Below, in pieces: positions 22,712 to 35,313 of a DNA stretch of 64,000 bases. The stretch lies in NCBI RefSeq assembly GCF_019175385.1, contig NC_083346.1:119477771-119541770 (forward strand), written 5' to 3'. The stretch's first letter is position 1, and each line of letters begins with the position of its first letter. The translations under genes and the position numbers were made by a program. Below the pieces are notes generated by a model. It was not told the origin of the DNA. It did not search any database and saw nothing but the letters and a program-made list of their open reading frames with translations. This stretch comes from Lycium barbarum. Taxonomy: Eukaryota > Streptophyta > Magnoliopsida > Solanales > Solanaceae.

Positions 22712-23362
22712 TGTTTACCGCGAATTATGGGTAATAATTAGATTTGTAAGTGGTGAATAGGATATGTGGATAAACTTAATTTTTTTGATTGATACGAAAA
22801 GTTAATGGATGTGTATATGTTTATTTTTATATGTATAAGTAATGTATATAGTGAGCAGATGATATATGCTAGTAATGATAATAGATTAAGCGGAATTTGC
22901 CAAAAAGCGTATAGGATCAACTTAGCTTGGATGAACTTTACTAATCTGGACCAAAACGATTGAAGAGAACATTGTAATATTTCAGGTGATTACCATGTTA
23001 TGGAATGAGAAAAGCCAACCTAAAAAGGAAGGGGTTGCCCTCTATTTATAGGTAATCCTAATAGGTCTTAAGTACAATGCCAAAAAGTCATTCTGAAAAA
23101 AATCCTAAAAAGGATAAGGCTAATCCATACGGTCTGACATCCGTACCTTGTCAGCGCAAATGGCGGAACGGTTTGGTGATACGTGGCAGCCTCGTAATTG
23201 ATCATTCTGACCAAAACGGACATGCTCATTCATGCTCGGATCTGCTGTGCCGGGTCAAATACCCTCGGTGTGGAACAGGGTTGAGCGCATTCATGCCCAT
23301 TCAGACCTATCTTTTACCTCGGTCCTATCGGTTACAAGTTGATCCGGTTTTGACCGTATACA
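22712..23362 (-). repeat. 3' LTR of element 2
   Basis: 651 bp; + strand TGTTTACC…CCGTATACA. It has the same blocks as 59238-59895, including the GTAAGTGGTGAATAGGATAT stretch. The adjoining polypurine tract (minus strand) is GAAAGCGTGGGGACTATC at 23363-23380. Confidence 0.92.
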
Positions 23363-23892
23363 GATAGTCCCCACGCTTTCCGGATCAGAGTTTCACCGAA
23401 GTAACGGGAAGTGGAAAAGTCTTAACCGATGATTTCCATAATAAGTTCATTCTTATCTTCAAAATAGGCGGGAACTGTAACGTCTCCTTATGTCACGTCC
23501 TTCTGACTTTGGCCACATGTCCTATTTCGAATGGCCAACTTCGGAAACCGCCTCAAGTCACGTCGCTTCAAATCGCGTCTCATTAATTCTCGGACACGTG
23601 TCCTTTCTCAATTGGTTTGCTTCGGTAACCGCCACGGTGAACCGTCTATATAAGAGTTACAGTCGCATTTTTACCCTTCACTTTTCACTTTTATCTTTTC
23701 TTATCTTCGATTCCTCGTTTGATCTTCAGTCGCCAACTCTTCGAATCTTCATCCCTCTTTGAATCAAACCTTGATACCTTCAACTCGAACCTTCAAACCT
23801 TCAAGTTCATATCTTCATCTAAATTTTCAAATCTTCTTCCAAACCTTCAAATCTTCATATCAACTTCTTCATAAATTCATACTTGACCAAAA

Positions 23893-24093
23893 ATGTCAAC
23901 GAACACCGACTCTGCTTCTCAAAACATACCTTTGGCTTCTTCTTCAGGTGCCAAACTTGCTTCCAACCCCGAAGTTAAAGTACTTCTTCAACCGACTACC
24001 AGAGACATAATACCGGCCAAGCCCAATTATTACCACGAATTTGCAGTTGAAAAGGCAGTGCAAACATCGGATAGGGGTTTCGATGTGAGACGG
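23893..24093 (+). pseudogene. N-terminal piece of the element 2 antisense ORF
   Basis: Opens at ATG 23893 (MSTNTDSASQNIPLASSS) and runs without damage through PAKPNYYHEFAVEKA to DRGFDVRR, matching the element 1 antisense ORF, then is cut by the Ogre LTR at 24094. It lies about 530 bp inside the 3' LTR and reads outward from it, opposite to gag-pol. Only about 67 residues survive. A TATAAGAG at about 23650, upstream of the ATG, could be its own promoter. Confidence 0.75.
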
Positions 24094-25397
24094 TGTTATA
24101 CCCCATTTAAACGGGTTAAATTAGAATACAACATATTGGTGATTCCCAAATTGTTCATTTTAAGGAGTCGCCACCTAATTATTTAATGGTGAATTAGGAC
24201 ACCTAATTATTAACTAAGGTGAAGCTAAACTAAACCTCCATTAATGGTGTGCTTAACTAATGTGATTCTAGGTAAGGGTTCTTGATTATCCTAAAGGGAA
24301 GGAGTTAGACATCCTGTAAGATTCGCTAACTACGATTAACCGGTCAAACTTAGGTTATTAATTCTAAGGTCTAAAATTTAAGAAAATAGTTTTGAGAAAA
24401 GAAGAAAAAAATAATAATTTAGAACTAACAAAGTTTAAAACATTATTATATGAATAATGCACCCTATATGGTGAAATAAGTACTTAATGTTCAGAGCGGT
24501 AATCCTAAATGATAAAATCTACCCCTTTCCGAATTAATACTAGCACTACTGATTCTATTCTTCTGTCAAGATAATCAAAGCAAAAAAAAAGTCATCAAGT
24601 TACCAACACAACAAAAAGAAGTCAACGAGAAATAAAGCTAAAAATAGGAATAACCCCCCCCCCCCTCGCTCTCATTTCAATATTCGGATAGGAGAGAACG
24701 AGGGCAATGACTAATGAGGGATAGAAGCATCATCTTGCCTCTCTTTCTTTTACTCAAATGTATAGCGGGAAAACGGGATATGCTTGACGGGATGAAACGC
24801 AAATTTCCTTGATTCAATAAAGATATCGAATCTCGTTTGAGACTCCTCGAAACTCCGGATATCGCAAAAGAAGAAAAGAAAAAAAAAAGAATTAGAGCGA
24901 CGACATAATTTCATGATATATAACATTTACGAAAAGATAACTAACACAACAGCGCATTTTCAATATTCAAGACAAATGAGTGACTTATGTATACATTATG
25001 TATATTTGAGTATACTTTGTATATACACATTCACAAGGATACTTAGAAGGTTAATATTAGAAAGCTTTTGCCCCCATCTTCCCGACATTGCACAAGTTCC
25101 AAGGGATTTCCAGGAATCCCAAGCATGGCTAGCATTGGGGAGGGTTCAAGCTTAATCTATAATGACCAACTAACCTCCCTATGAATGTACTAACTAAAGC
25201 ATACTCTAGATATACGTGCATAAACATAATCAAAATATAGTATACTTGCAATGCACAAACACATAAGAATTTAAACAGGTACAAAATCGCAACACAATAT
25301 TCATGGAATTTCCTATGGCATGTTAGTGGAGTGGAAATAGATTTCAGTTTATAAACTTTAAGCCATATACTTCAACCAAACAGAAAACAGTTGAAGT

Positions 25398-25970
25398 TGT
25401 TGGGTCTCACATAGTCGTGATGTAAGCGCTTACCTCATTTTAGTCGTGATGTAAGCGCTTACCTCATCTTAGTCGTGATGTAAGCGCTTACCTCATGATA
25501 GTCGTGATGTAAGCGCTTACCTCATCATAGGAAATTCATTCCTATAAATAGGTAGCTTATGGTTCATTTGTAAGACATCATCAAGATCATTTGCTAAACA
25601 CATCCCAAAGAGAGAAAAAAAAAATCTAAGAGAAATACTCTTAGTGAAAGGCCTAAGTAAGAGAAGGTCTTTGAGAGAATTTTCTGTGGTAAAATTCTTG
25701 AGTGTAATTGGGATTGGGGTTGTGAGGTTGAGTGTTGTAAACACTTGTAATATTTCTTCTTTAATACGATCTGCAGCAGCAACGTGGACGTAGCTCTCAC
25801 ATTGAGGGTGAACCACTATAAATCTGTGTGTGCTATTTATTCTTCGCTTACATCACGGCGTAAGTAGGTTCTATCTAAGGAGGTTGGTATTTAAGTGGTC
25901 CAGCTGTGACCCTCCAATCTTTCCTGGGAACCTGCTTACAAAGGTCGGATTTGGGATTCAAATCCTAACA
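25398..25970 (+). repeat. 5' LTR of the Copia element
   Basis: 573 bp, TGTTGGGTCTC…AATCCTAACA. U3 holds four 29 bp tandem repeats (25413-25528) and a TATA box (CCTATAAATA, 25541-25550). It pairs with 29988-30560. Confidence 0.97.
25413..25528 (+). promoter_or_regulatory. Four 29 bp tandem repeats in the Copia U3
   Basis: Each unit is AGTCGTGATGTAAGCGCTTA followed by CCTCAT and three variable bases. The palindrome GTAAGCGCTTAC sits in every unit. The array ends 13 bp before the TATA box, the place where Tnt1 and Tto1 carry repeated stress-response enhancer boxes, so an enhancer role is likely. Units 1 and 2 in the 3' LTR (30003-30118) have point changes that break the palindrome. Confidence 0.75.
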
Positions 25971-25972
25971 AC

Positions 25973-25984
25973 TGGTATCAGAGC
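25973..25984 (+). other. Primer binding site, initiator tRNA-Met
   Basis: TGGTATCAGAGC, 2 bp after the 5' LTR, is the standard plant Copia primer site. Confidence 0.9.
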
Positions 25985-26011
25985 AACAGGTTGTGTTGTG
26001 ATTTAGAAACG

Positions 26012-29000
26012 ATGGGAGGCGAAGATGGTACGACGCACGGCATCGGTAAATTCGATGGTACAGACTTTGCGTTCTGGAGAATGCAAATTGAAGATTATTT
26101 ATATGGCAGAAAGCTTCATGAACCTCTGAGTCCGAAACCAGAGGAGATGAAGCAAGCATATTGGAATCTCCTCGACAGACAAGTTCTGGGAGTCATTCGG
26201 CTGACGCTGTCAAAGAACGTTGCTCACAATGTGGCAAAGGAGAAGACCACTGCAGATATGATGAAGGTATTGTCTGACATGTATGAGAAACCTTCGGCAA
26301 ATAATAAGGTATTTCTCATGAAGAAACTATTTCATCTAAAGATGATGGAAAATGCTCATGTTGCTGCACATGTAAATGAATTCAATACCATTGTAAATCA
26401 ATTGTCATCGGTAAAAATTGACTTCGATGATGAAGTGCAAGCTCTAATTTTGTTGGCATCCCTACCAAATAGCTGGGAGCCAATGAGAGCAGCGGTTAGC
26501 AATTCTATCGGCAGTGGCAAACTAAAGTTCAACGATGTTAGGGATCGTATCCTTGCTGAGGAAGTGCGCAGGACAGATTCTAGAGAGGCATCGACGAGTT
26601 CTGCTTTTAATGTTGAAAACAGAAGCAGAAATTATGACAAAAACTACAACCGAAATAAGGGCAGATTGAAGTCAAGGAATGGCAGGGGTCAATCCAGACC
26701 AGGACGAACATTTGAGTGTTGGAACTGTGGAAAACCAGGTCACTTCAAGAAGAACTGCAGGGCGCCAAAGAAGGAGGACAACAAGGGGGCTGGAATCAAT
26801 GCTGCTACGGAAGACATTGGCGATGCGTTGTTGTTATCGGTTGACAGCCCGATAGACTCTTGGGTGCTTGATTCAGGAGCGTCCTTTCATACCACCCCAC
26901 ATCATGATATAATGACAAACTACGTGGCTGGGAATCTCGGCAAATTTTATTTAGCCGATGGAGAGCCGCTAGATGTTGTTGGCAGGGGAGACATTAATTT
27001 GAAGATGTCAAATGGATCCTCGTGGAAGATTACTAAAGTTAGACATGTTCCCAAGCTGATGCGAAACCTGATCTCAGTAGGTCAGCTTGATGATGAGGGA
27101 TATGATCTCAACTTTGGTAATGGGTCTTGGAAGGTGGCGAAAGGTGCTATGGTAGTTGGCCGAGGAAAGAAGATTGACACTCTCTACATGACGGCTAGCT
27201 GTCGTGATACTGTTGCTGTGGTTGACAACACAAAGAAGACAGATTTGTGGCATTGTCGGCTGGGGCATATCAGCCAGAAGGGGATGAAGCTGTTGGTGAC
27301 AAATGGTTTAATTCCGGAGCTGAAGACGGTGGACCTTCATACGTGTGAGAGCTGCATTCTCGGAAAACAAAAGTGAGTAAGCTTCTCAAATGCAGGCAGG
27401 GAGTTGAAGGTCAAGAAGTTGAAATTGGTGCACACAGACGTGTGGGGACCTACCATTGTCCCCTCCCTTGGAGGATCACACTACTACGTGACCTTCATTG
27501 ATGATTCAACCAGGAAGGTATGGGTTTATTTTATGAAAAATAAATCCGATGTGTTTAGTGTATTCAAAAGATGGAAAGCCATGGTCGAGAATGAAACAAA
27601 CCTCAAGTTGAAGTGTTTGAGGTCCGACAACGGCGGAGAATACACTGATGGTGATTTCAAACGGTACTGTGCCGATAATGGGATCAAGATGATGAAGACT
27701 ATTCCTGGAACGCCGCAACAAAATGGAATAGCCGAAAGAATGAACCGAACGTTGAACGAGCGTGCTCGGAGTATGAGAATACACTATGGACTGCCCAAGA
27801 CGTTCTGGGCAGATGCAGTCAATACCGCGGCCTTCTTAATTAACCGAGAACCGTCAGTTCCCTTGGATTTCAGAATTCCAGAAGAAGTCTGGAGTGGCAA
27901 GAAGGTAAATCTTTCATTTCTGAAAGTGTTCGGCTGCTTATCATATGTTCATAATGATGATACGGCTAGAAGCAAGCTTGATCCAAAATCAAAGAAGTGT
28001 TACTTTATTGGCTATGGTGACACCGAGCGTGGGTACCGATTTTGGGATGAACAAAATCGGAAAATCATCCGAAGCAGGAATGTTGTCTTCAACGAAGAGG
28101 TACTGTACAAGGACAAGCTACAAAAGAATTCAGAATGTCAGGACAAGGAATCGGAAATAGTCGATTTGAGGGACTTCCCGACACCTGAGCCGCAGCCAGG
28201 TACAACCGAGGCAGAGGAACAAACAATCCGAGAAGGTGCTGATGAAAGTGTTGATTCTGAAACAAATGAACAGACGCCAATCACAAATCTGCGTAGATCA
28301 TCCAGGATCAGGAAGCCGATTCACAGGTACTCTCCATCCCTCAACTACATTCTACTCACTGATAGAAGGGAGCCGGAATGTTATGAAGAAGCAATGCAAG
28401 TCGATGAATCGACTAAGTGGGAGCTGGAAATGAAGGATGAGATGGATTCACTATCAGCAAATCATACATGGGAATTATCCGAGTTGCCAAAGGATAAGAA
28501 AGCATTGCAAAACAAATGGGTTTATCGGATAAAGGAAGAACCCAATGGAAGCAAGCGTTATAAAGCAAGGCTGGTTACAAATGGATTTCAACAGAAAGAA
28601 GGCATCGACTATACGGAGATCTTCTCTCCCGTAGTCAAGATGGTGACTATCAGAACTGTTCTTGGACTGGTAGCAAAGGAAAATCTACATCTGCAACAGA
28701 TGGACGTGAAAACTGTATTTCTTCACGGTGATCTAGACGAGGAAATCTACATGCGACAGCCGGAGGGATTCAAAGTCAAAGGAAAGGAGAATCTGGTGTG
28801 CAAACTTCAAAAGAGTCTGTACGGACTAAAACAGGCTCCAAGACAGTGGTATTTAAAGTTTGACAGCTTTATGAAGAAAGCTGATTTTTCAAGGTGCGAG
28901 GCAGATCACTGCTGTTACTTCAAAAAATTTGAAGACTCGTACATGATACTGCTACTCTATGTCGACGACATGCTAATCGTAGGAGCAAACCTACAGGAGA

Positions 29001-29917
29001 TTGATCGGTTGAAAAACGGGTTATCGGAAGAGTTTGCAATGAAGGATTTGGGAGCTGCAAAGCAAATCCTTGGGATGAGAATCGACCGAAGTAAGGAGGG
29101 CATCAAACTCTCACAAGAAGAATATGTGAGGAAAGTTATCAAAAGGTTCAACATGCATGATGCCAAGCGAGTCAGTACTCCCTTGGCTGGACACTTTCAG
29201 TTGTCAAAGGATCAGTCGCCGACAACCGAGGATGAGAAGAAGCAGATGGACAAGATACCTTATGCATCTGCAATCGGTATTCTTATGTATGCAATGATAT
29301 GTACAAGGCCAAACATTGCACATGCAGTGGGAGTTGTCAGCCGATTTATGAGCAATCCGGGAAAGCAACACTGGGAGGCTGTGAAGTGGATATTCAGATA
29401 TCTGAAAGGCAGCTCGAGTTCAGCTCTGTATTTCCGAAAATCAAAAACAGGATTGCAAGGGTATGTTGATGCTGACAACGGTGGTGATATTGATAGCAGA
29501 AAGAGCACATCCGGGTATGTTTACACATTCGGAGGTACTGCAATCTCTTGGGTTTCCAAGTTGCAAAAGATAGTAGCTCTCTCTAGTTGTGAGGCTGAGT
29601 ACGTTGCTGTGACGGAGGCCACAAAGGAAATGATGTGGCTACAATCTTTTCTGCGGGAATTGGATCAGGACCACGAGGGAAGTGTGCTATATTGTGATAG
29701 CCAAAGCGCCATTCATTTGGCAAAGAACCCGGTCTACCATGCTCGAACGAAGCACATACAACTCCGGTACCATTTCATTAGATCAGCTTTGGAAGATGGA
29801 GCGCTAGTGCTTGAGAAGATCGCAGGGAGTCAGAATCCAGCAGACATGCTGACAAAGGCAGTGATGATAGACAAACTGAAGCTATGCTCAGCTTCAGTTG
29901 GCCTGCACGAAGTATGA
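26012..29917 (+). pseudogene. gag-pol: Copia gag-pol polyprotein with one stop codon
   Basis: ATG 26012 opens a frame of about 1301 codons. Gag: residues ~1-230, then the zinc knuckle CWNCGKPGHFKKNC. Protease: DSWVLDSGASFH. Pre-integrase: LWHCRLGH…CESC. Integrase: HTDVWGP, RSDNGGEYT and PGTPQQNGIAERMNR carry the D,D,E residues. RT: LKQAPRQWY and the catalytic YVDDM. RNase H: DADNGGD, SSCEAEYVA, YCDSQSA. The only break is TGA at 27374-27376 in GKQK|VSFS, which looks like a CGA to TGA change. MDVKTVFLHGDL has Val where Ala is usual. Apart from the stop every domain looks intact, and helper proteins from other copies could mobilise it. Confidence 0.95.
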
Positions 29918-29975
29918 AACTAGGAAAGAGCTGCTGCATCGATCAAAGTGTGAAGACAAATTAAAATTAGTCTTC

Positions 29976-29987
29976 AAGTGGGAGATT
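29976..29987 (+). other. Polypurine tract of the Copia element
   Basis: CAAGTGGGAGAT directly before the 3' LTR, standard for plant Copia elements. Confidence 0.85.
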
Positions 29988-30560
29988 TGTTGGGTCTCAC
30001 ATAGTCGTGATGTAAGCGTTTACCTCGTCTTAGTCGTGATGTAAGTGCTTACCTCATCTTAGTCGTGATGTAAGCGCTTACCTCATGATAGTCGTGATGT
30101 AAGCGCTTACCTCATCATAGGAAATTCATTCCTATAAATAGGTAGCTTATGGTTCATTTGTAAGACATCATCAAGATCATTTGCTAAACACATCCCAAAG
30201 AGAGAAAAAAAAAATCTAAGAGAAATACTCTTAGTGAAAGGCCTAAGTAAGAGAAGGTCTTTGAGAGAATTTTCTGTGGTAAAATTCTTGAGTGTAATTG
30301 GGATTGGGGTTGTGAGGTTGAGTGTTGTAAACACTTGTAATATTTCTTCTTTAATAAGATCTGCAGCAGCAACGTGGACGTAGCTCTCACATTGAGGGTG
30401 AACCACTATAAATCTTTGTGTGCTATTTATTCTTCGCTTACATCACGGCGTAAGTAGGTTCTGTCTAAGGAGGTTGGTATTTAAGTGGTCCAGCTGTGAC
30501 CCTCCAATCTTTCCTGGGAACCTGCTTACAAAGGTCGGATTTGGGATTCAAATCCTAACA
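29988..30560 (+). repeat. 3' LTR of the Copia element
   Basis: 573 bp, same length as the 5' LTR. By eye they differ at about seven sites, four of them in the first two U3 repeat units. Confidence 0.97.
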
Positions 30561-32804
30561 GAAGTGCCTCGCAAATGTATCCAGGCGGCCATTAGTGTCA
30601 CGTTCTGATGTTGAAACAAGATTCATGTTAAACACAAAACTCCAAAGAACCTAATAATTAAACTATCAAACTGCTAGTATTCACGGGGTATTCAACAGGG
30701 ATACTAATCATGGAAGTTAATTTGTATAAACCATAGTTAAGAGAAACTAAGAAAGGAATTTTCCAAGCTAAGATTTAGAGTGACTGTACTCACTGTTTTT
30801 AAAAGCAACAGAGGAGTAACTTTTAGACCAATTGTTCATTTAGTCACTTAGGGAGCTTAATTTCCATTATTTTCCAACATTTAAAGCTCGTTTTTAACAG
30901 GGACAAATATACTTATTTGTGGAACTACTGAATTATTCTTGAGAATAAATAGAAAGAAAGGGTATTACTCGATTAACCTGCCTTACTTCTTTTTCATCTA
31001 GCCTTGTGATCACATTTAAAAGAAGAACTTAAACTTCCTATAACAACAGTAGAAAACAACCCCAAACACACGTTAACACAAACTAGCTTTTGCAATATTA
31101 ATAATGATTTCTACTGTGATGGAAAATGAAACCTCAAACCAACAAACCGACTAGACTCTTTAGCGCAACAACCAAAATAGAGAAAATGATACTAAAATAG
31201 TCATTTTTTGTTTTACAAACAAAAGAGTTGCAAGCTGAAAACAAGTTGATTACTTAGAATAACTAACTATGATGGCATAAATGGAGTCTGAATAAGAAAG
31301 GGAATGCTGAAAATAAACATCTAAACTTACACACTTATACTTTCATCACAACTTAAGCAGATAACGAAACCAACAGGGAAACAAACACAACGTCATCTAA
31401 ATTTAATCCTTATGAAATTAAAACAGGATCATAAATTTCCATACAAGCCCTATTTTCTAACATATGAAGAAGGAGTAAACTATTCTGTTAATTGAAACAA
31501 CAATCGAACTAAACACACACACTAACGACAAAACTAGAAAATGATAAAACAAAACAAGACCAAGCAGAACCTAACTAAACTAAAGATTTAGTCCACTTAT
31601 ATTCCCAAACTAGCATAAACGCATAATAGGCAGCAATAAGATTAGGAGAAGCTAAATGCGGAAATAACGAGAGAATTACTGACCTTTCCTGGGTGCAGCG
31701 AACTAGGATGCGGTGTCTTAGATCTACTCCTTATTCCCAAAAAGTATCAATATTTTTCTAATGAATTAAATGCAAGCTTTTAATATAGCAGAAACTTAAC
31801 AGTGACCGATAGAGCTAAAACAATCAAGTTCTTTATGAGAAAGGAGAATAGTAATGTTTTGGGGGTACGTGCGACGGCTCCCAAAAAAAAACCTCCTTTC
31901 AATGAATGCAAAAGGTTCCTATTTATAATCGTGAGGTAAGGTTTTTGATTTTTTGGGCGGGATCTTGAATAAAGGGTTTAAATCTTGAGTAAAAAATGCC
32001 CGTTTGAAGATTTTTGGACGAACTTCGAGACTTTCACGTGACTTGGTCAGATTTGTGCCCAAAATGGAGGAAGGATCATGAAAGAAATCAACTGAATCTG
32101 ACATATTCCTCTATATTTCGAATAGTTTTGGTCAAATACGAAAGGGGGAGCGTCCTTGTGTCAGCGGACATGTCAAGATCCTGGAGACTTCATCAAAAAG
32201 GGGGAGGGCAGAGCACTGCCATTGATAAAGGTAGTTGGAGCTTTGCTTGAAGGGGAAATTGGGTGAGGGAGGCGTGTCTGATGGAAAAGAGTAGAAACCC
32301 TACTCTTTCCCTTTGTTTGGACAAGTAGGTCGGGTCGGACGGGTAATGGGTGTGGGCTGGGTCAATTTTTTTTTTCTTTTGGGCTGGGTATTATAATGAA
32401 TGGGCTGGTAATTTTAGGTCGGGTATTATTTTAGCAATAACAGGATGGTCCGGAAAAAGGGTAGGTTTTATAGACTGGTCCGAAAAAGTAATGCGGATAG
32501 ATTGGGCTTGGGTTTGGATTAGATGAATTAAAATATGGGCTGAATGAAAGAAATAATTTAGGCTTCTAATTTTAAATAAAAGACCTATTTCAATTAACTA
32601 TATGCTAACGTGTGCCAAAATATTATCTAATATAAAAGTATGTATTTATTAGGGATCAGATAAAAATAGAAATTACATTACGTCGCAATAGTCGTGCAAT
32701 AATGTTTTGAAAGTCAACAGTAAATAAAATGCTATCATTTAATTATGCGAAAATAAATGCGATGCGTGTTCATAAAAAATGCCGAGACGATTATAATGCG
32801 GATT

Positions 32805-32972
<168 letters not shown>

Positions 32973-33124
32973 ACAGCTGGTGAATGCAATGGAATAATGA
33001 AACGCCGGTATTAATAAAGTTAATAATTATAGTAAAATATAAATAATTAATTTTTTAAAGTTGCCAAAATATCAGAAGCGTAAATAAATATTTTGGGGAA
33101 ATGGGACAAAATTGGGTGTCAACA

Positions 33125-33297
33125 ACTTGTCCCTCTTTGCTCGGTAATGATGAAAGAATTTTCGGATAAAAACGTTGACTCAGTAGCCTATTTTGTCCCG
33201 GCTAAAGGATTTTGGAGGACTAAGGGTGAAGAAAATTTAAGAGGATTATGGCCGAACTCCGGTCTCCGAGTTGCCTACATATCTCGGGTTGCACGAG
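33125..33297 (-). other. Remnant of the internal 3' region of the first Ogre-like element
   Basis: Matches 41352-41525 next to LTR2 (shared GTAATGATGAAAGAATTTTC, CGTTGACTCAGTAGCC and CCGAACTCCGGTCTCCGAG). On the minus strand GCAAAGAGGGACAAGT abuts LTR1 and is the polypurine tract. It is cut at 33297/33298 by an unrelated LTR. Confidence 0.75.
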
Positions 33298-34981
33298 TGT
33301 GAAAATATTAGTGGAAATTAGAGATTAATTAACCATGATTAGATTATTAAGTGGGAATTTACAATTAATTAAGTCAATTAATGCACTAAGTGGGCCCGAC
33401 TATAACATGGCCAAATCTGATTGGTCCATGCCATAGTGGGACACATGTCAATAGTGCTTGGTTGAGTGGGACACATGTAAGGTTTGTGGGCAGCCTATAT
33501 AAGGCATTGTAATGACTCATTAGTCATATTTTCCATTCACAAATTTAGTGAAAGAGAGATAAGTTCTTAAACTAGAGAGAGAAGCTCATGGCCATGGCAG
33601 CTCACGACCATGGCTGATCATGAATTAGTTCATGATTTTGATAGCAAGAAATTAGTTTCTAAGGTGTTCTATATATTCTAAAGTGATTGGCAACGTGAAT
33701 TGAATCCTTGGGGCAGCAAGAACACTTGCAAATTTTAACCCGCAAATTTCAGCAACATTAGGAGACCAAGCTTGCTAACGTAAGATTTAATCCTCTCCTG
33801 CATGCTTTAGGGGTGGTTTGGTCTTTGTATAATTTGGTGAAGGTGGAATTGGATGTAAGGAATTATGTGTGTTGATGCTAAGGTTCGGTTGGGGGCTGTT
33901 TTAACCTAAAAATGGTGAATCAATTTTAATTAGTGTTGTAGTTATTATTGTCATTGATTATATGATGAAAGTGAAGGAATTTGATATTTAAAGTTATGGT
34001 TGTATTGTGTTGGTAATGATCGGATTCTGGTTGTGTTGTTGTTCTTGTGAAATTGAAGGACTAAGTGTAGTTAAGACTTGTATTGTGTTGTTATAATTGA
34101 TGGGCTGACTTGTTGTAATGTTAAGATAGTTTTCTTGCATGTAGAAGTTGAGGCCGTTGTTGTGTTGTTGCTAATGTGAATCACTAATTTTATAAGAAAG
34201 AAATGTATAAGATATCGTATGCGAAGCGTATGTGGCTTATTGGGTGTATATTTTAGATATTTGAGGTGTAACGAGCATTATTATGTTATGTGGGCTGTTT
34301 TGGAGTATCCTTGGATCTTGTTTCGACTAGTTATTGATGCAATAACTTAGACGTGACTTGGTTGATGCTATGTTGGTTGTTGTATAGTTGGCTTAAATGT
34401 GAGGAAATTGAGCGATATAGGGGAAGTGTTGCCCAATTGTCTAGAAATAAGCTACTAACGTTGAAGTACGTTTTATGCCTTTTCGTAGCTTAACTATAGT
34501 CTTGACGTCTTAATATAGGTTGAGATATCTTGGGCAACGTATACATATCAAGTCACGGATTAAGCGCCAAAGGTATGTAAAGCTAACCCTTCTTTCTTTT
34601 GGCATGATTTATATGAAATGAACAAACAACGAATGTATAAGCTCTTATTCTTAGAGACACTAGGATGGCTAATGTTCTTGGTTTCCATAAGCTATTTCAT
34701 ATTGCCTCGATACGTGTCTATGATTCCTGAAGTTCCATTCAACATAATTCATAAGGACATTCGAGGGATACTTGACATGACTGTATTTGTTGATATTCAA
34801 GTGTTAGTTCATTCTACCTATTCTATCGAGTCTCAGATGATGATTTGATTTGCATATGGTTACTCACTACTCTGCTCGTGCATGCTGTTATTATATCTTT
34901 CACCGAGTCCCGGGCCAGGTATGTTTTCGTGCACAATTTCACTACATTGTTCACCGAGTCCCTCACTAGAGGGCCGGGTAC

Positions 34982-35089
<108 letters not shown>

Positions 35090-35313
35090 TGTGATGATGG
35101 AGCCGAGGATGGTATATGATGATTTTATTCATCGAGTCCCATAATGGGCCGGGCATGATATATGATATTGATATGCATGATTTATATTTCATAAGGCAAG
35201 TGTATTGGTATTATGATTGTCATACTTGTCTCCTGCAATCTCTATTTCAGTCATGACCCTCTTTATTGTATTTCATACTTTATATACTCAGTACATATCT
35301 CGTACTAACCCCC

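Larger units (their letters stand above)
25398..30560 (+). mobile_element. Copia element, Tnt1/Tto1-like, nearly intact
   Basis: 5163 bp with 573 bp LTRs, flanked by perfect target repeats GAAGT (25393-25397 and 30561-30565). The primer site matches initiator tRNA-Met and a polypurine tract precedes the 3' LTR. One long polyprotein frame fills the interior with a single stop. I count about seven differences between the LTRs, so the insertion is recent relative to its surroundings. Size and LTR length are close to what I recall for tobacco Tto1 (about 5.3 kb, 574 bp LTRs), but I could not compare sequences. Confidence 0.96.

Noticed and set aside
25517..25816. Minus-strand ORF repeated at 30107-30406 and 62878-63159
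   Set aside because: It lies in the R/U5 part of the Copia LTR and recurs only because the LTR is repeated.
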